64,000 nt of DNA from Saxidomus purpurata. Its lineage: Eukaryota > Mollusca > Bivalvia > Venerida > Veneridae. The position numbers and the translations under genes are program-made. This document shows positions 60,051 through 64,000 of the stretch, piece after piece (within the stretch, counting starts at the first letter, position 1; each line of letters opens with the position of its first letter). Location: NCBI GenBank assembly GCA_022818135.1, contig JAFMSR010000005.1, forward strand, positions 28,087,865 through 28,151,864, read 5' to 3'. Below the pieces are notes generated by a model. It had not been told where the DNA came from. It did not search any database and saw only the letters and a program-made list of their open reading frames with translations.

Positions 60051-60949
60051 CTAATAATATAGGAAAAACTTTCAAAATGTTCTTCTCTGAAACCACAAGA
60101 CCTAGTGATTAGATATTTGGCATGTAGAAATGCCTAGTGGACCTCTAATTATGACCCCCTTCAGGTGGTCACTTGATTTTACATAAGCTTATGCAAGAAA
60201 AAATCTTCTTCTCTGAAACCAAAGGGCCTAGAGCTTAGATATTTAGCATGTAGCATTGCCTAGTACACTTCTTCAAAGTTTGTTCAAATCATATCCCTGG
60301 GGTCAATATTGGGCCTGCCAAGGGGGTCACAAAGTGCCAAAGTGAGCTATAAGGATCGCTTTCTGTCCGGGGTCCGTCGCACACATGTGGCATTGTCTAG
60401 TGGACATCTACCAAGATTGTTCAAATTATGAGCCCTTGGTCAAAATTGACCCCGCCCGGGGGTCACTTGGGTTTACATAGGCTTATAAAGGAAAAACTTA
60501 AAAAATCTTCTTCTCTGAAACCACAAGGCCTAGAGCTGAGATATTTAGCATGTAGCATTGTCTAGTGGACCTTTACCAAGATTGTTCAAATTATGCCCCT
60601 GGGGTCAAAATTAACTCTTCCCGGAAGGGGGGAAAGCACTTGATTTCACATAGGCTTATATAGGGAAAACTTTTGAAAAAACAAGGCCGACAGGCAGATA
60701 ATAGATATTTGAAATGTTACTTAGCATTGTGTAGCGGACCTCTATGAATTATGTTAGAATCATGACCCCTTTTATTATAGCAGATGGTAGTCATGTGAGC
60801 GGTATAGGGCCATCATGGCCCTCTTGTATATATATAAAATCCAAAAATATTTGTGTTTTAGGATATATATAGACAGTCTTGCACATAGTTAGATCTTTAT
60901 ATTCTAGACAAGTTATACAGTTATAATCATAGGTTGCAGATGTTCTCTG

Positions 60950-60995
60950 TTGACTCAGGTGAGCAATATAGGGCCAATGGTCCTCTTGCATAAAA
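60950..60995 (-). mobile_element. Solo left end of a family 1 element
   Basis: CAGGTGAGCAATATAGGGCC followed by AATGGTCCTCTTG matches the left terminus of family 1 elements, with no cores attached. Confidence 0.5.
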
Positions 60996-61480
60996 AGCAA
61001 TATACCAATTAGTTCTATTATGCTGTACTGTACAGTATTACTTTATGGTACTACAGTTAACAACAACAGTACAGTACACAGCTAGCAGTAGTATAGGCCT
61101 AATCATGATCTGCACCCTCATCAGGGTAAAGGTCAATTTGTAATTAAAGGTTTTTGGAGTACATGTATTGTGTTCAGTTTATCTTTTCAGCAATGTGTGA
61201 AATAACCAATGTATGCAAGTGTACAGATTTCAGACTGCAAATGGATTATGTATGATTGCCCAGGGGTAAAATCCATTGATATGATGGTTACTGTAACAAG
61301 CTATGATAAGTCCTGAATATAATAATGGTGATATTAAAGGATTAAGACTTACTTGGTCTCTGTGGGTGCAGTGAGATATGTTCTCTAGTAATTGTTGACT
61401 ACTAACAGTTATCTTTAAAAGTGACAAAAAAGAGTAAACACCTGACCACTGAATTGGATATTTTTTCGTTCTTTATGCAG

Positions 61481-61556
61481 ACAAAGAGTGAGAAAGAAGA
61501 TGTTAGAATACCACTGATTTACCTGTTGAAGCTGGAACCCCAAATGTGGACCAAAG
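61481..61556 (+). CDS. Candidate internal exon, plus strand
   Basis: 76 bp between a good acceptor (ttcgttctttatgcag) and donor (gtaaat). It is open in phase 0 for 25 codons: TKSEKEDVRIPLIYLLKLEP then QMWTK. The sequence looks like conserved coding, but I cannot name the protein. It is the only sign of a plus-strand spliced gene, and its partners would lie elsewhere in 60.8-64 kb or beyond. Confidence 0.4.
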
Positions 61557-62852
61557 GTAAATATGTGCTTTATTTATAAATAGTATAGGAAAATTAATGT
61601 CAGCATTATTAAATGTGTGTTAAATGTTGTTAAATCTGTTGTTAAATGTTTGTTACTGTTGCTCAATGATTCCTTATTCTTATTGTAAAATAATCATTCC
61701 AATAAAGTTATTGGCTTAGATATTTGGAATGTAACATTGCCTTATAAACTTGTGAGAACATTTCATCAAAATATTTTAACAGATAAATTATATTCATCAA
61801 CCAAGCTGTAGTTACTTATTCCCCCTCGCCCTGGCCCCGCTCCATACTGACCAGTAACCAATCGGATTATTAGGTGGCGTCCTTCCCCCTTTCTTCATTC
61901 GGTAAAAGGTGAAAACTCGGACTTTACCGTTGACTCGTATGCACGTTTAAATTTATTTTAAACGAAACAAAAAGCTTTTGACAATATAGAATTATTATAA
62001 AAACAATCTAATAGTTTCAAGGTGATGGAAGATCGTCGTCTTCTTTCATTTCGAATCTTGGTCATTATATTATTCAAAGTTAAAGATGCATAGAGACCAC
62101 CAATGACAGCCGAGGAATCACCTATCCCGAATGTAAATATTTTTTCAGTACCCGGATGTGCGAAGCCGAGAATAAAGTCATTTTTCTACGAAATAAGAGA
62201 GATTTAATCCCAGCTGTTTAGCTTTACAAAATGACCAGTAGGGTGGATATTGAGAAAATTACTGATTTTTATCATTGTTTTAATAGAAGATTTTTGTGTT
62301 TTTAATCTTCATTATGACATGTAGATGTAAATAAAAATTAAATGTTTAACTCAAATCAAATGTGCACCACTTAATCTATTTAGATTAGGGAAAACAATAT
62401 TAAACAGGCTGAGCAGATCTCCCGATCAGGGTTAATACCCCGAATGAACTAAAATAGCCTGATCGGGCTACACATAAACAATAAAAAAAGTACAATTTTT
62501 TTAATAACTTTTTTTCAAAGAAAAAGCGCAAGTTAATTTTTTCACAGAACATTTCTCTCATTTATACAGACCTAATAAATACATTACTTCCTGGGGTTTT
62601 TTTTAGTTGGTAAAAAAGTCAAAATTTCACCAACAAGATACTGACATGAAATTTGCTTATTCTTATTGCTTACAATAATATAAACATAAACTGAAAAAAT
62701 AAACTAGACATTTCATATAAGGACTGTTTAGGCATAACACTACAAACCATTATACAACACCAGTACTGGCTTTTGTGTACATGAGCCTTAATTGGCATGA
62801 GTTTACAAATCATTAAAAAAAATTCATCTTTATCTTTGATGAGCAAATGATT
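61557..62852. other. No gene recognised
   Basis: AT-rich, with a CCCC-rich patch at about 61820-61900. An inverted pair CCCGATCAGG / CCTGATCGGG lies at about 62421-62468. Confidence 0.5.
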
Positions 62853-63971
62853 TTGAGCTTGACTTCTCAAGGAAAAGGGGGCTATCTGAAGTTCTTGTCT
62901 GGCTTAAGTTTTTTGTACCACCCTACTTTATTTCAAAACAATTAGAGCTATTGCTTTGAAACTTACCATACTTGTTCACCTTGATAACCTCCATCAACAG
63001 ACAAGAGTGCATAACTCTGTCAAGGTTTTTGTCAGAATTGGCCCTTTTTACTTAGAAAGTGCATGGAGCTTGATTAATGGTTAAGTTTTCACACCATGCC
63101 ACTATATATCAAAAGTCATTATATATATTGATTTGAGAATCACCATAATTATTAGCCATCATTACTACCATCCACAGACAGGAGTAAATAGCTCTGTGAA
63201 GGTTTTTGTAAAACTTATGGCACTATTTTGACTTAGGGAAATACATTAAACTGTTTAATATGGGTTAAATCCACTTACTGACCTATTCCCTTGAGATATT
63301 GCTTTGAAACATGGAATACATGTTTGCATCATTACCCCAATCTGTTGGCAAGAGAAGGTAAGTCTGTCAAGGATTTTTTTAAAAACATTAAAGTCATTTA
63401 TCGGTTTTAAAAACTCAGTTAAGTTTTTGTACCAGTCTTCTTTTTGACTGAACTGTTTGAGATATTGCTTTGAAAGTTGGAAAATTTGTTTACCATCATG
63501 ATCTCCAAATTCATGCTGGAGAAGGTAACTCTGTCAAGGATTTCATTTCAACTACGGCCCTTTTCAACTTATAAACTCAGTTAAATTTTTCATTCTTGTC
63601 CACTTTTGACTTAACCATTTGAGATATTACTTTGAAAGTTGGAATACTTATGTACCATCATGACACCTATCTGTAAGCAAGAGACAATAACCCTGTGTGT
63701 CTTGATTTGTACTCGGAAATTTCTAGTTAAAGTTGTGTGTATAACTGGCACTGTCATGCACTTACATCATTTACCACTTAAAGTATTAATTCAATTTCCT
63801 GTAGTATTCAAGAATATAAAACAATTGATTTTGATAAGTTTTTACTTAATATCTTGCTACTTGTGGCCCATGTTTATACAGATCCTTGTTTTGCCTTTTA
63901 CAAACAAACTTTTGTTTTATTGGCAAGCACTGAAAAAAATCAAGCGCACTGTCCTTCTTACAGCTCTTTTT
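62853..63971 (-). mobile_element. Core-repeat hairpin element, family 2
   Basis: A minus-strand copy of the element type at 4784. The right end (tcaagctcaaaat, hairpin with gatagcccccttttcc) is at about 62853-62890. Four to five ~165-bp cores follow ('gagatattgctttgaaa' marker). The left end 'actgtccttcttacagctctt' is at about 63949-63970. A 111-codon plus-strand frame at its right end is incidental. Confidence 0.65.
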
Positions 63972-64000
63972 TAAATTATTTTCTGAAGCTTTCATTTATG

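Larger units (their letters stand above)
57550..60827 (-). mobile_element. Family 1 core-repeat element with three nested insertions
   Basis: The right-end sequence (agtgagctattaggatcgc) is at 57565 and the left end (GGGCCATCATGGCCCTCTTG) at 60807, so it runs on the minus strand. Minus-strand cores ('gaaaccacaaggcctagagc') appear at 57900-58023 and 60060-60700. The core is interrupted at 58024-58681, 58711-59909 and 59915-60050. A second internal right-end block at about 60320-60370 suggests a fusion of two copies. Confidence 0.7.

Overview
The window is animal nuclear DNA, most likely from a bivalve mollusc. The evidence is AT-rich sequence, small exons with GT/AG borders in long introns, tRNA-derived SINEs, several non-LTR retrotransposon remnants, many TIR elements, and two families of interspersed elements that run from a left end through tandem ~165-bp cores to a hairpin right end, a layout I associate with bivalve 'pearl' elements. 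The species cannot be named from sequence alone.

Left part (about 4.4-34.3 kb, minus strand). Two consecutive copies of one unusual gene type appear to lie head to tail. The downstream copy (11781 to 4447) has a complete KMT5A-like SET methyltransferase domain in four exons (11674-11781, 10363-10516, 9099-9215, 7365-7452), joined in phase to an acidic exon at 4447-4567. The upstream copy (34288 to about 20779) begins at an assembly gap. It has six tandem ~1.18-kb genomic units, each holding the same exon pair (121 + 179 bp, exactly 100 codons). These are followed by a candidate 13-bp microexon, two linker exons, and an exon with two zinc fingers that runs toward a second 500-N gap. All predicted exon junctions keep the reading frame, except one apparent 1-base loss in the zinc-finger exon. 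The product would be a SET / acidic-repeat / zinc-finger protein with a repeat number that can change through unequal exchange.

Introns and spacers there hold non-LTR fragments (4.6-6.5 and 23.4-24.1 kb), pogo-like MITEs (10.8, 14.3-15.1 kb), a 63-bp minisatellite (15.8-16.5 kb), hairpin-ended core-repeat elements (4.8, 12.2, 16.7, 26.2 kb), SINEs (2.6, 15.2, 19.2, 25.1 kb) and a long poly(T) tract.

Right part (34.8-64 kb). This part is gene-poor. Its main content is a family of short intronless minus-strand genes with a His...Asn-Cys layout like permuted papain-fold (LRAT/NlpC-P60-like) enzymes: intact ORFs at 37.9-38.8 and 43.3-43.9 kb, a broken copy at 51.8-52.3 kb and a scrap at 44.5 kb. 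It also holds a 640-bp TIR element packed with palindromic repeats (35.3 kb), a ~1.1-kb poly(A) tract (40-41 kb), an integrase N-terminal fragment (45.4 kb), a duplicated zinc-finger fragment carrying a small TIR element (45.8-46.8 kb), an internally deleted L1-like LINE (54.6-55.3 kb), a nested stack of elements (57.5-60.8 kb), one candidate plus-strand exon (61.5 kb) and another core-repeat element (62.9-64.0 kb).

All calls come from reading the sequence; no searches were run.
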